From: Dimargaris cristalligena
Taxonomy: Eukaryota > Kickxellomycota > Dimargaritomycetes > Dimargaritales > Dimargaritaceae
Direction of reading: 5' to 3'
Assembly: GCA_027576995.1 (NCBI GenBank)
Contig: JANBQC010000032.1
Span: 1-64,000, forward strand
DNA: 64,000 nucleotides
Below the pieces are notes generated by a model. It did not search any database. It saw nothing but the letters and a program-made list of their open reading frames with translations, and was not told the origin of the DNA. The translations under genes were made by a program, and so were the position numbers. Shown here one piece after another: positions 1 through 11,637 of the stretch. Numbering within the stretch: position 1 is the stretch's first letter; every line of letters begins with the position of its first letter.

Positions 1-1839
1 GTCACAGTACATCAGAAGGATGGTGTCAGTAGTACAATTACTGAAAACCAGGTGGTCGAAATTGATAGTGTAGTTGAACCTACCAATCAACTCGAACTCA
101 CACATCAGGAATCACTAGCCACTCCACAGCCTGACCATAACTTACTCTTGGAAGAGCACCGGCCAAAATGTTTGGCAGCTATAAAGGCACAGGCAGGTAT
201 TCGTGAAAACCTAGCCCCCACCTATAGGCATCAAACTACACCTGATCATGATGTTGCTTTACTAGCAGTTCCTGGTCCGAATTCCTATAAGGATGCAATG
301 GCACAACCTGACAAAAATGAATGGTTAGTTGCTATACAACAAGAACTCCAGTCAATGTCAAATCATGACATCTGGGATCTTGTCACACCTCCCAAAGGCC
401 AGAAAATTATCCCCTGCTGCTGGGTACTTGTCACCAAACTCCATCCAGATGGGAGTATTGATCGCCATAAGGGTCGACTTGTAATTAAGGGCTTCCACCA
501 GCGGGAGGGCATTGATTATTTTGAAACCTATGCCCCTGTTGTTCGATACTCGACTATCTGAATTCTATTAGCCATGGCTGCTAAATACAACCTACTGGTT
601 CACCAGATGGACGTAAAAACGGCCTTCCTAAATGGTGAATTAGATGAGGAAATATACATGTCCCCCCCTGATGGACTTGTTCTTCCAGAGCCTGGACTTG
701 TGTGTAAACTTAAACACAGTCTTTATGGCCTCAAACAATCACCACGAATGTGGAATGAAATGTTTGATGAATTTATGGTTAGTAAAGGTTTCCAACAATT
801 GGAAACTGACTACAGCCTATACACTACTACTCAAAATAATAATTGCATTATACTTACTGTATATGTAGATGATTTATTGATCGCTGCCGCTGACATTGCC
901 GAAATTTCATGGACAAAAGACATCCTCAAGAATCGTTTTGAGATGACCGACCAGGGTGAGTTGACGTTCATTCTTGGAATCCAGGTTCAGCAGTCATCTA
1001 TCAGAAAGGGGAAACAAATAGCTATTCACCAAGAAAAATACATTAGCGACCTCCTTACAAAGTATGATATGGATGGGTGTAACCCATCAAAAACACCGAT
1101 GGAACATGGGTATTATCCAACTATCGCTGGAGCTGATGAGGCTATAACAACCGCACCATATTCTAACTTACTTGGGAGTCTGCTGTATTTGGCTAATTCA
1201 ACCCGACCAGATATTGCCTATGCTGTTAACTGCCTATATGCATTTAATGCTAATCCGACCTCTGAGCATTGGAATGCTGCTAAACAAATTTTATGCTACC
1301 TCAAAGGGACAAAGAAAATGGGTATAACATACCAACTGGGCAAAGGCACTAGTTCCAAGTCACCAGACTTGATGGGCACATCTGACAGTGACTGGGGTAA
1401 TGACAAACTGGATCATAAATCAGTTAGTGGATATATATTCCACTTAGCTAATGGACCGGTATCATGGGCCTCAAAGAAACAATCAATCGTTGCAACGTCC
1501 ACTGCTGAGGCAGAATACACCGCCGTTGCATTAGCCATCAAGGAGGCACTGTGGCTCAAGGGCGTTGTTGAATTCCTGGGTAAAATAAAGGGGGCCGTAT
1601 CCGTAGAATGTGATAATACTGCGTGTATATCAATTGAAATGAACCTGGTTAACCATAACAGAACAAAGCACATGGATATATGACTACACTTTATTCACAA
1701 CCACATAAGAAAAGAAAATATAATTTTGAAACAAGTGAAAAGTGAGGAGCAAAGGGTGGACATCCTGACTAAACCGCTCTCCCCCATCTCTTTTTCCCGT
1801 TGCATCAGGCTTATTATGATGGCACCCGAGGCTCACTGA
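1..1839 (+). pseudogene. Broken copia pol (RT and RNase H)
   Basis: The open frame runs through 52-561, a TGA at 559-561, then 574-1683 with a second TGA at 1681-1683, and continues in the same frame to a final TGA at 1837-1839. The RT shows the copia start WVLVTKLHPDGS, the QMDVKTAFLNG motif and an intact catalytic YVDDLLIA (about nt 860-885). RNase H shows SDSDWGND, then WASKKQSIVATSTAEAEY and a C-terminal VDILTKPLS tail. Element B has a sense codon (His) at the place of the first stop. The second TGA sits where copia proteins usually have Arg, which fits a CGA to TGA change. Only those two nonsense changes separate this part of pol from an open frame. Confidence 0.9.
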
Positions 1840-1845
1840 GGGGAA

Positions 1846-2051
1846 TGTTGGACTGCATCTCCCCCCGAGTACCATTTACTGTATCGGGTATTTCGAGCGA
1901 TCCTATTGGTCAAAACTACACCCAATAAATACCGCTACGATGAGCTTAATTCTCATCTTGCGGTTCTTTCTTACTTCTATCTATCTTATAATAAACTTTA
2001 TCTTTAGTCTATCTTGGATTATAACTAAGAGAATCTGCGGTTACTCCAACA
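1846..2051 (+). repeat. 3' LTR of copia element A
   Basis: This 206 bp LTR starts TGTTGGA and ends TCCAACA, a perfect 7 bp inverted terminus. It directly follows the purine tract at 1838-1845. It contains AATAAA-like signals. It aligns, with many changes, to the reverse complement of 5613-5801, the LTR of element B, so A and B belong to the same or sister families. Confidence 0.88.
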
Positions 2052-5000
2052 CAATTAACCACATACGAGATGTCAGGACGTGTTGAGTTTGCCAGGTACA
2101 ATAGACTCCCCAGTAAGTTAGCATACAGTGCTTTTGTGATGTTTTCATCTTGTCCAGCAGGATTAGGGTAATACCCATGTTCCATTGGAGTTTTGGTGGA
2201 ATTACAGTTAACCATGTCATATTTCACGAGTATATTGCTAATATATTTTTCTTGGTGAATTGTAATTTGTTTCCCCTTAGCAATCAGTTTCTGTTCAACT
2301 TGGATCCCTAGGATAAATGTGAGTTCACCCTGGTCAGTCATTTCGAAATGATTTTTGAGAATAGATTTTGTCCAGTTGATATCGTCAGTATTAGTGGTGG
2401 CAATCAAGAGGACATCAACATAAACAGTAAGTATAATAAGATTATTACCATTACGTTTAGTTGTATATAATCCATAGTCTGTTTCCAGACATTGGAATCC
2501 TTTACTAACCATAATCTCGTCAAACATTTCATTCCACATTCTAGGGGACTGTTTAAGTCCATATAGACTGCGTTTTAATTTGCAGACAAGTCTGGGTTTC
2601 GGGAGTTCAAGTCCTTCAGGAGGACTCATGTAAATATCTTCATCTAGTTCACCATTCAGGAAACTGTTTTAACGTCCATCTGATGTACCAATAGATTATA
2701 TTTAGCAGCCATCGCAAGTAGAATGTGAATTGTAGAATAACGGACTACTGGGGCATAAGTTTCAAAGTAATCAACACCCTCACACTGGTGGAATCCTTTT
2801 ACTACCAATCGGCCCTTTCGTCTATCAATACTACCATCAGGATTTAGTTTAGTAACAAAAACCCAGCGGCAGGGAATGATTTTTCGACCTTTAGGAGGTG
2901 GGACAAGGTCCCAAACGTCATGGTTAGACATTGATGCCAGTTCCTGTTTGACGGCAATTAACCACTCGTTTTTGTCCTCTTGGGCCATGGCATCCTTATA
3001 GGAATTCGGACCCGGTACTACCAGTAGGGCAACGTCATGATCGGCCAAAGTCCGCCGTTTATAAGATGGGGCTAGATTTTCGCGGATTCCAGCCTGAGCC
3101 TCTATTGCTGCTTGACGTTTAGGACGTTGACTAACTGGTGATGTACTGTTCCCTTCATTAATAGATTCAGGGATTTGTACCACTGGATTGTTATCCAAAT
3201 TGTTATTGTCAGTAAATTCCCCTGCGCTTGAATTTCTGATGAATGATTCAATGGTTGGATGGTTATCCCCGGGCTCGTTGATGACGTCGTATTGGGTGAT
3301 AGTGGCCGGTGGTGAATAGGTAAGATATAACCTATTGTTAATTGAATCATTGATGGTATGTAAGTCATCAGGTGTAATAAAGTGCACATCATGACTAGTA
3401 GTGATCCATTTAGTATTTGGATTATATACTTTGTGATGGCCTTCAGATGCCACTGGCCCAAGGTAAATCATGGGCTGGGCTATACTATCAAGTTTAGTGT
3501 GATGGATTTTAGGGATATTAACATAAACCTTCGACCCAAACTTTTTGTATTTTGTTAGATTAGGATGGCGGCCAAACCAGCGAAAATGGGTGAAGTTCCC
3601 ATTGAGGTTGTTATTAGGCAAGTGATTCCATATCTTTGTAGCCATAAGTATTGCCTGTCCCCAGAGATAGTCAGGGATATTGGCATCTTTAAGCATACAG
3701 TGCGCAGTCTCAACAATAGTACAATTAAATCATTCAGCGATACCATTTTGTTGTGGTGAATCCAGCGCAGTGGTTGAATGGATGATACCATACTCGGAGA
3801 TGACAGCCTGGAAGTCTTTGCCCATGTACTCACCTCCATTATCAGTATGAATTTCAAGAACTTAATTGCCCGTTTGATTTTGGACTAATATAATATATTC
3901 TTTAGTAATTCTGCTAACATCTGATTTTTGTTTGATGAGGTAGACCCGGGCTAGGTGACTTGCATGATCAATAAAAGAGACGATAAATAATTCTTTACCA
4001 ATACCAGGTACCGGAAATGGGCCAGCCACATCACTATGAATAATCCCAAGTAAGTGTTCAGAATTTCTCATCACACCTTTGAAGGATTTATGCATGGCCT
4101 TATTTGCAATACAGGTTTCGCAGTTCAGTGGCTGTTTCATTGATGCCGGATTTACATCAGTGATAATGCCATTTTTAATTTCATGTTTGATGATATCGAA
4201 GTTGGCATAGCCAAGTGCCTCATGAATCTCCAGCAGTGAGCGGCCGGGTTGGTCACACCTTTTGGCAGCTTCTTCCCCATGATGTGGGTACTCAGCCTTA
4301 ATGATATAAGACGAATTGATTTTGCTAACACTCAGGACCGATTTGCCATTTTGTGTGATATTGCATCACCCATCCCAGAATACGAATTCAATCCCCATTT
4401 CATCACTCGCAGACACTGACATGAGGTTGTACCTAAGGGTAGGGCAATAGCCAACATTATCAAGTGTAAATTTGTTTCTTTGGCCATTAATTGCAGTTAC
4501 AAATATGGTGAGTTTACCAACTGCAGTGACTGGATGAACCTTTCCACCTGCATCATTTAGGGTGTGATGATAAGTTTTCAGGTTTGTGATGAGGTGCTTA
4601 TGGGGGGTGTAATGGAATGAGGCACCAGAGTCAATGACCCAATTAGCTTCCTCAGTTTCCTCCATCACTTTGAGAACACACTCATTCAAATGAAGTACCA
4701 GTTGGGCTTTGTTAGCAGAACACTCATCAGTAGAGTGAGAGTTTGTTTGATGGATATGACAATAGCAATTACTATCATTCCCATTACTAACTTTGGTTTT
4801 GTGTTTTGCTTTCCCAGTTTTTACCTGCATAGCTGCCTTAACCACTACAATACTGGGATCCTGATTGGTCAGGTATTCTTCAGCCTCAAGGAACATTTGG
4901 ATGACCTGTGTGAAGTTGTAGTCAGTCAGGGGTCGACTGTACCACTGAGTCACATATGCATGGTACTTCAGATCCACAGATTGAAGAAGAATGAGCATTC

Positions 5001-5505
5001 AGCACTGGTCATGGGACAATTTGAATTGTGCCAGTTTGTCATCCAGTGTTTCGATTTGTGTTGCCAAGTCACTGATACTCATATTACCCTGTTTCAGGTG
5101 GTAGAGTTGGGTGTATAGGCAGTAAACCTTTGTTGACATTATATGGGCATACTGGTTAGTGAGGGTATCCCAGATCTCTTTTTCAGTCTTGCTCAGTGGA
5201 AGAGTGTTATGAATCTTCTCACTGGTTGCTTGATGGAGATAACAAGCAGCCTTACGATCCATCAGGTGTTTGGTATGATGGATTGCCATGTCAATCTTTT
5301 CCTCTTTTGGGGTTGGTGGATCAATGATGATTGCCCAAAGGTCTTCCATTTCAAGGATGGCTTGCATGTCGCCTGCCCACATCTTGTAGTTGTTGCCAGT
5401 TAGGCAAGGGAATGGGAATGTAAAAGTTTTGATTGACGCTATTGTTGATTGGATGGATGGATGGGTTATGATGATTGACAATACTGATAAAGATGGATGG
5501 ATCAA
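2052..5505 (-). pseudogene. Broken copia gag-pol of element B
   Basis: Domain order is as in copia. A gag domain (from 5505) leads to a CX2HX4HX4C zinc knuckle (near nt 4755-4800), an aspartic protease WVIDSGASFH, an integrase with an HTDNGGEYMG core, and RT. The frame is broken by TGA at 4999-5001, TGA at 4366-4368, TAA at 3862-3864, TGA at 3730-3732 and a one-base deletion near 2655-2665, just after QMDVKT. The RT catalytic motif reads YVDVLLIA where A has YVDDLLIA, so the second aspartate is lost. Four of these breaks are in-frame stops inside otherwise well-kept protein sequence, so the copy was intact when it inserted. Confidence 0.9.
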
Positions 5506-5592
5506 GTTCTTAAGTGAGGTATGATTTATTCACTAGCAGAGTAAGTATTTAAGAATAGAGTTTTATAGGGATATTTGTGCAATGAGTAGCAT

Positions 5593-5612
5593 GGACTGCA
5601 GGGCTCATAACC
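5593..5612 (-). promoter_or_regulatory. Primer-binding site, half-tRNA-iMet type
   Basis: Directly next to the inner LTR end, the minus strand reads GGTTATGAGCCCTGCAGTCC. Its complement at 5601-5612 is GGGCTCATAACC, the anticodon arm of initiator tRNA-Met with the CAT anticodon. Drosophila copia starts reverse transcription from a cleaved half of this tRNA and has a very similar site, GGTTATGGGCCC. Location and sequence agree, so the same half-tRNA priming is inferred. Confidence 0.8.
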
Positions 5613-5801
5613 TGTTAGAATAACTGCAAGTTCTCTCATAGATGATAATCTGAGATTGATAATAAAGCTTAAGTCAAAATTAGATAAAAGTAGGAAAGAA
5701 CCTCAAGGAGATGATTAAGCTCCCCGCAATAGTTTTATTAGGGAAAATCTGACCAATAGGAGGCCAATAAGCATGTGACACATTGGGAAGAATATTCCAC
5801 A
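5613..5801 (-). repeat. 5' LTR of copia element B
   Basis: This ~189 bp segment on the plus strand starts TGTTAGAAT and ends ATTCCACA. It aligns along most of its length to the reverse complement of element A's LTR: shared blocks include AAAGAACC, GATTAAGCTC and GACCAATAGGA. It lies just upstream (minus-strand sense) of the gag relic with the primer-binding site between them, as expected for a 5' LTR. Confidence 0.8.
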
Positions 5802-6308
5802 CTTGGGATGAAATGGTTTTCTAATAAATCTACCCTTTTCATATAATTGGGTATGCATATTCATACTTAATTACTAGTGGTTAGTTGGTTTTATTCCTAT
5901 CCTTTCTTTAATTAGTTTACTATGTGAATTCTCATTTTCCCTACAATTAGTTATATAGGTTCACTAGTCTTATTGGTTTTAATTATTCTCTATCCTATAC
6001 AGAGAATGGCTTGGCACTCTTAACTGTAGAGTACAAAGTCTTAGCATTTTTTGAGGATAATATGTACTATTAATGCAGGTGATCAGACCATATATGCAGT
6101 TGATTAGCACACTCATGCAAGTGATTAGTATATATATTAGTGTGCATTTTTATATATAAGGGAAACTTTTTTCCCTCTTTTTTTCTGTGTCAATTTCATT
6201 ATGTTAATTTTTGGGTATCAATTTTCTTCTATCTTTTTCTTTATAATAAAACTACCTTTACTATTACTTTATATTACTTGGATATTTATACCTTTGAAAG
6301 TTGTAGTT
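5802..6308. other. AT-rich intergenic sequence
   Basis: This lies between copia B and the first solo LTR. It is AT-rich with T-runs. A 74-codon open frame at 6140-6364 is low-complexity and runs into the LTR, so I do not call it a gene. Confidence 0.5.
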
Positions 6309-6885
6309 TATCACCCAGGTTAACTACTCTTAGTCCATCAGGAGTCCTAAGGATAGGCTTCTAATGGTAGGTGGGGCTTTGACTCAGCCAAGTGGGCTAC
6401 TAGTGTTAGGATGGGGTACAGTATTAACCAATAATGGATAAGTATTGGCATATGCAAGGGATGTGCAGCAGCACATTTACTAGTTAGTATAAAGGGATGA
6501 GCATATATAGAGTTTATTGAGATAAACTAGGGGGGTAAGATATAAGATGATGTTTAACTGGTCCCAGTGGGGGCTGGTTATATATATACAGGGGACTACT
6601 CTAAGGGGAGGTCCCTAAAGGAGGATACTACTAGAAATACTACTAGATAGAGGCTAGCCAGATGGTGCAAGGGTATGAAAGACTCCACTGGGAATTGGAA
6701 GAGTTATTCGATCAGCCTGAGAGTAATTAATGGAACTCTGATATCCGGAAGTGGAAGGGTTATATGATATAAGAGGATCCCATATTACCAGGGGTGACTA
6801 TGGGAGGGTAAATATGGTACTATAAGGCCTAATAGGGATGGATGATCACTAAGTCCAGATTTAGGTTGGATTAGGAGGGCTGACA
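6309..6885 (-). repeat. Solo LTR family, copy 1
   Basis: This is a 577 bp copy of a dispersed repeat. In repeat orientation (minus) it starts TGTCAGCCC and ends GGGTGATA. Family hallmarks are TG...CA-type ends, a TATATATA box near the middle, then AATAAAC-like signals about 70 bp later. Other copies are at 9240, 10747, 11638 and 63009, with a fragment at 6963. No matching target duplication was found at the flanks of this copy. Confidence 0.75.
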
Positions 6886-6962
6886 AAATATATTACTGAT
6901 AAATGAACTATGTATAGGAGATTATTATAACTGTTAGAAATCAATCATAGTATACCAGATGG

Positions 6963-7404
6963 CACTACATAAGGGATTTGTGGTAGGTACACTTTCTAGT
7001 CAGTACAAGGGGGAGTAAGTATATATAGGGTTTATTAGGGAAACCCAGGGAAATAAGAATAAGCTGCCAGCCTGAACTGGTCTTAATGGGGCCCAGTTAT
7101 ATATATGCATAGGCAGCTCCAGAGGGAGGTCCCAAGATAAGGGTTTGGCTAAATGGAAGTATCATTAGGATAAGAGGCTGGACATACTGTGGGTATCTGG
7201 AAGACTTGAAGGTAACTAGAATAATCTTTTGATCAGTACCTGAGTGATTCATGTGAAGTATGGGGGTTGGCCAGGAAAAGCTTATCTGATAAGGCTTAAT
7301 CCCATAGTGCAGGATGTATCACAGGAAGACTAATATAGTATAATATGGCCAGATATAGTTAGACATCCAGGTTGATAGTATTAAGATGGATTAGGTGGCC
7401 TAGT
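6963..7404 (-). repeat. Solo LTR family, truncated copy 2
   Basis: This is a worn ~440 bp copy lacking the 3' quarter of the repeat. The recognisable parts are the CTAGTCAGTACAAGGGGGAG segment, the AGTTATATATATG segment and the GATGGATTAGGTGGCC end. Boundaries are approximate. Confidence 0.6.
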
Positions 7405-9239
7405 AGGTATCTTGAAGGATGGGTTTCTAAACTGCTTCCACTCATTGTTTAGGCGATTCCAGCAGTGTATGAATAAAAAGGGATCTTATTTTGAATAAAC
7501 AGAAGAAAAAATGTATATCTCTTATACAGTTTTTATTTTAGAGCACTAGTGACAAAATGTTTGGGTTAGACTATGTATATGACACAACCACCCAAAACAA
7601 TTACTAGTGGTGGGGCGCATCTTCATTAGTGCTGGATGGACTACCTGACTTGTTTATTCTTGCTGCCTATTTTTCTAGAATCTGTATTGTTAGGCCAGAT
7701 ATACACATAATGGAATAGTAAAAGAGTGGTATCCAGGCTCGGAATCTGATAAAATTATAGATCTATGATGACAGTAGCCAGAGAAGGGCCGGTCCTTCCA
7801 ATTTCCTATGACTAGTAGATTTTGAATATCACCAGGTAGTTTAGATGAATTGCCTTTTCCCAGGGACACTGTCCACTTCAAGGTCTATAAAAATTGTGCA
7901 AAAATATTGTATGTTCTATAGACTACACCAATTGCACTACATAAAAATAAATTTCCACTTGGATATTGTAATGTCATTATTTAACTGGTGGTTGGAGTTT
8001 GTAAATAAATTGGTTTAGTGGCCATTCCCAGTAAGACGGCCCGTGGAAGAGAAAGTACCCTGCTAACCCCTAGTAGGTCATCAAATTCAAAATCTAATCC
8101 TATTGTTTGATACTTTGCCATTATGACTGTTGGTATGTCTGTAATGTCTGGTTATGCAGCCATTGCAAATGTAAACCCTGTTTATCGCACAAGGCTCGAC
8201 TGACAATCATCCCAAAATATAGCGGATCTGATATTCGAGGTAGAGTAGGTTGTCTCATATAAGATTATAATACCTATACCGATTACATCATGGAGTTGGC
8301 TTGGTTGGCACCAAGCGCCATTTCAAAATTGCCTATCGGAATGGTTTTGTCTTTTGACAGACCATGACATCTCACATTCCAGCTATCGAATTAAATCTGG
8401 TAATAATGGCTAAATCACAGAAAAATATCAACAGGTGTACCTTTTGGTTATTTTCTAGACATCTTAGGGTTTTTAGCGGCTTCAGCAAGGACAAATACAA
8501 TGTAAGCCCAAGGAGTATCCCCGACCCTTCAAAGAAAAAATAAGCTATCTAGTCTTAATATTGGGCTACGCACAATGGAAACAAAGGGGTTGGTTGAATA
8601 TTGAACATTCGTTAATAATATTATGACTTTGTCAATTTTTTATCGCATAGAGTGAATTCAATAGGCCGCCAGTCATTACATTTCCTAGGTTACTAGTAGG
8701 CAAGAGTTACAAACAGTATTCAAATTTGGTATACTAGTCAAACATAACCCCGTAGGGGACTACTGCACACGGGGACTGGAAAAAGTAGTGCTTCATGTAT
8801 TCCTATCATAGGTGCCTCTTGATGATACAACGGAATTGTTTATACAATGAATATTCAACTTGGCCAAAATGCACCATCTTTTGGCCATCCGGGGTGACAA
8901 ATGCATTGATAATGTGGGAAATGGCGGCAATCACATGTATATAGTGTATCAATAGTCCCAAGGTTTACAGATATTCATCATTTAATGATTTAAACCAGCA
9001 AGTGGATAATAATCGCCATTGGACAACAATGGTATTGGGTGAATGTTTGAATTGACCATAAGTGAGCCGCTAAATAAAATGACGCTATAGTATTAAATAA
9101 ATGGATTAATACAGCTCGTCTACAGTATTTTACATGTATAGGGAGATTATAAATGCCCACTATTAGCCCCTTTGGCTTTTAATTCACGTCTTCATTTTTA
9201 CCAAAAACACAACATTGATATTAAAAAGAATAATGTCAG
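7405..9239. other. AT-rich gene-free stretch
   Basis: No open frame with recognisable similarity and no clear repeat unit was found in these 1.8 kb. A 63-codon minus-strand frame at 7690-7881 shows nothing recognisable. It is most likely decayed transposon or intergenic DNA. Confidence 0.4.
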
Positions 9240-9808
9240 TGTCGCCCCTCCTAATCCGACCTAATCCATCCACTAATGATTGCCGTCATAGCAGGCCATA
9301 TAGTGCCATAGTGTACCCCCAGTCCTAATGGGGCTGGACATCATATATATCATCTTACCAGCCGGACCCCCCCCCCGGAGTTCGCACTACTCACTCCTAG
9401 GTGATCTTAGTATCTTCCAGCTCCCATAGAAGCCTCCGCTTATACGAGGACCACCCAGCCCTCCCTATCATTATCTTAGTTATGTAGTTTCCCCTCGGAA
9501 CCTCCCTTGGAGTAGTCCCCTGTGTATATATAACCGGGCCCCCCATGGGGACCGGTTAATACTTTAGCTTATTCTTACCCCCCTTAATTTACCCTCAATA
9601 AACTCTATATATGCTCACCCCCTCATACTGACTAGTAAGTGTGCATCAGTGCACGTCCCCCGCATATGCATTAGACACTCGCTTTATTAGGTTAGTATCA
9701 GCCCTACCTAATGCTAGCAGCCCGCTTGGCCATGTCAATGCCCTGCCTACCATTAGAAGCCTATCCCCGAGACTCTTGACGGACTAAGAGTGGTTAATTT
9801 GGGTGACA
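9240..9808 (+). repeat. Solo LTR family, copy 3 with 5 bp target duplication
   Basis: This 569 bp copy starts TGTCGCCCC and ends GGGTGACA. It is flanked on both sides by the identical 5 bp GTCAG (9235-9239 and 9809-9813). That duplication fixes both ends and marks integrase-mediated insertion. There is no internal retrotransposon sequence and no second LTR as partner, so it is a solo LTR left by LTR-LTR recombination. Confidence 0.85.
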
Positions 9809-10746
9809 GTCAGAAAAATATAAACAGTGGCTCCGGGTCTTTTGGGATTACCCGATCCATGACCCCCCAGTACAAGGGAGATGAGGGCCAACCACCAAAT
9901 GGCTCTCATGACTGGTAAATATTTTTTTCTATATAATTATGTTTTTTATATCAATCAGTTGTTTCCAAAGCAGTAGGAATTGTCACTGCTTTTATAGAGT
10001 GGCCGCAATGCATACTATTTACATGCCTGTCCCCATAAGATTGAAATACTATTATGTTGCATAAATGTGGCACCATATTATATTTAATAAAGGATTGGGA
10101 TAGTGGATATCACAATGTGGCAACTCTTAGATGGGAAACCGCCACATTGACTAAATGGACATCCCTCTGCTTTAATTACACATTTCGGGGGATTCGAAAA
10201 ATAGGGGGTGGCATATTTTTCTTAATATACTAACCACATTTAAACTGTATTGTTAATATTAAAAATTTCCTATTATCATATAGAACGATCCTATTCTAGG
10301 GAGGGTAATGGGTGACTTTTTAGGAATGGGATAAGACCCACCACACTCTGGCGCCTGATTGGCCCTCCCCATATGCCCCAATGACTACAGCCCCAAACCA
10401 ACTATCCCCTCACAAATCGGCCTTTACTCAATGGGTTGGCAATATAATGGTCACATAGTACATCTTCCTACCTGCTGCTAACATCTTTGATGAAGTCCTT
10501 TTTGCCAAGCCCACCATCGAGTACTTAATATACATTTGGGTGGTAGAGTATTTAAGAGCTTTCTATGATCGTGTTCCTTTGCCTAGCAATTGTACCTGTT
10601 TATTTTTACATTAATTGTCTTGTAATAAGGATTGTCTTGAACTGCCTCCACTTTAAATCATTATATATTATGATTTTCCAGAAGTACTTTTCCCAATTAT
10701 TTTCTTCACCATCTCTATCTTATCATCAATGTCTTGTTTAAGCCAC
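9809..10746. other. AT-rich spacer between solo LTRs
   Basis: There is no supported gene and no internal retrotransposon domain in this 0.9 kb. The GTCAG target duplication of the preceding LTR occupies the first five bases. Confidence 0.4.
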
Positions 10747-11331
10747 TGTCAGCCCTTCTAATCTGACTTAATCCCAGTGTAGTGATCGTCTATTCTGACT
10801 AGGCCATATAGCACCATATGTAACTTCCCATAGTCTCCCCCTGGTACTATGGGATCCTTCTATATTATATAACCCCTCCCCTTCCAGACTCCGTCTCTTC
10901 ACACTAATCACTCAATTGGTAATCTAAAGACTCATCCAGTTACTATTAGAATCTTCTAGGTCCTCATGGCTATCCAGTTGGCTTATTCCTTGTATTATCA
11001 ATCTTAAGAGTACCTTCCCCTGGGGACCTCCCTCTAGAGTTGTCCCCCACATATATATAACTGAGCCCTATTGGGACTGGTTAGTTTGTTTAGCTGATTC
11101 CTACCCCCTAGTTTACCCCAATAAACTTTATATATGCCCACCCCCTTATATTGACTAGTAAGTATGCTGCTACATATCCCTTACGTAATCCCATTGCCTA
11201 TGCCTTTATTAGTTAGTACTATGCCCATACCTGATGCTAGTAGCCCACTTGACTGAGTCTAGGCCCCACCTACTATTAGAAGCCTATCCCCGAGACTCTT
11301 GATGGACTAAGAGTGGCTAACTTGGGTAACA
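10747..11331 (+). repeat. Solo LTR family, copy 4
   Basis: This 585 bp copy starts TGTCAGCCCTTCTAATC and ends GGGTAACA. It carries the family TATATATAAC box and the AATAAAC signal. The flanks (GCCAC / GAGTG) do not match, so the target duplication is lost or the ends have been rearranged. Confidence 0.8.
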
Positions 11332-11637
11332 GAGTGTAAAAAATAAATTATATTTTTTATATTTTTGTATACAGCTGCAGTATAGGCAGTGAATTTAATG
11401 AGAGAACAGCAGGAATGATACTTCTGGTGTATATCATGGCTTTTTCCACCCTCCATTTATGCAGACTGGCTATTCATAGTCTGAGGGTAAGTATCAACTG
11501 CCAGATAGTACTACATATACTCAAATGGCCCTTAGAGGCTGCTGGATTGTAAGGATGGTGCCAAAAAGAACCAGTATAGAATAGGGGTAATTAGAACTAT
11601 CTGGAATAAAGCCTGGCTTTAAGATGTAAGCTTACAA

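Larger units (their letters stand above)
1..2051 (+). mobile_element. Ty1/copia retrotransposon A, 3' part
   Basis: This is the 3' portion of a copia-type LTR retrotransposon; the left part lies outside the window. Reading left to right, there is a linker after integrase, reverse transcriptase, RNase H, a purine tract (GAGGGGAA, 1838-1845) and a 3' LTR. It ends abruptly at 2051, where the sequence becomes the minus strand of a second copia element cut inside its RT/RNase H region. Element A therefore inserted into element B. If so, the 5 bp target duplication should be CAATT (2052-2056), with its partner left of the window. The element is dead in this copy because of two in-frame TGA codons. 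Confidence 0.9.
2052..5801 (-). mobile_element. Ty1/copia retrotransposon B, interrupted by A
   Basis: This is a minus-strand copia element with its 5' LTR at 5613-5801, a primer-binding site at 5593-5612, gag from 5505, then protease, integrase and RT. It is cut at 2052 by element A, and the missing RNase H end and 3' LTR should lie left of the window. It is older than A: it carries several nonsense changes, one frameshift and a lost catalytic residue, and its LTR is more worn. Confidence 0.9.

Noticed and set aside
559..5001. A genetic code in which TGA is a sense codon
   Set aside because: The TGA codons lie only in dead transposons that also have a TAA, a frameshift and a lost catalytic residue; the housekeeping genes contain no in-frame TGA.
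5601..5612. A tRNA-Met gene fragment
   Set aside because: Only the anticodon-arm complement is present, exactly next to an LTR; it is a primer-binding site.
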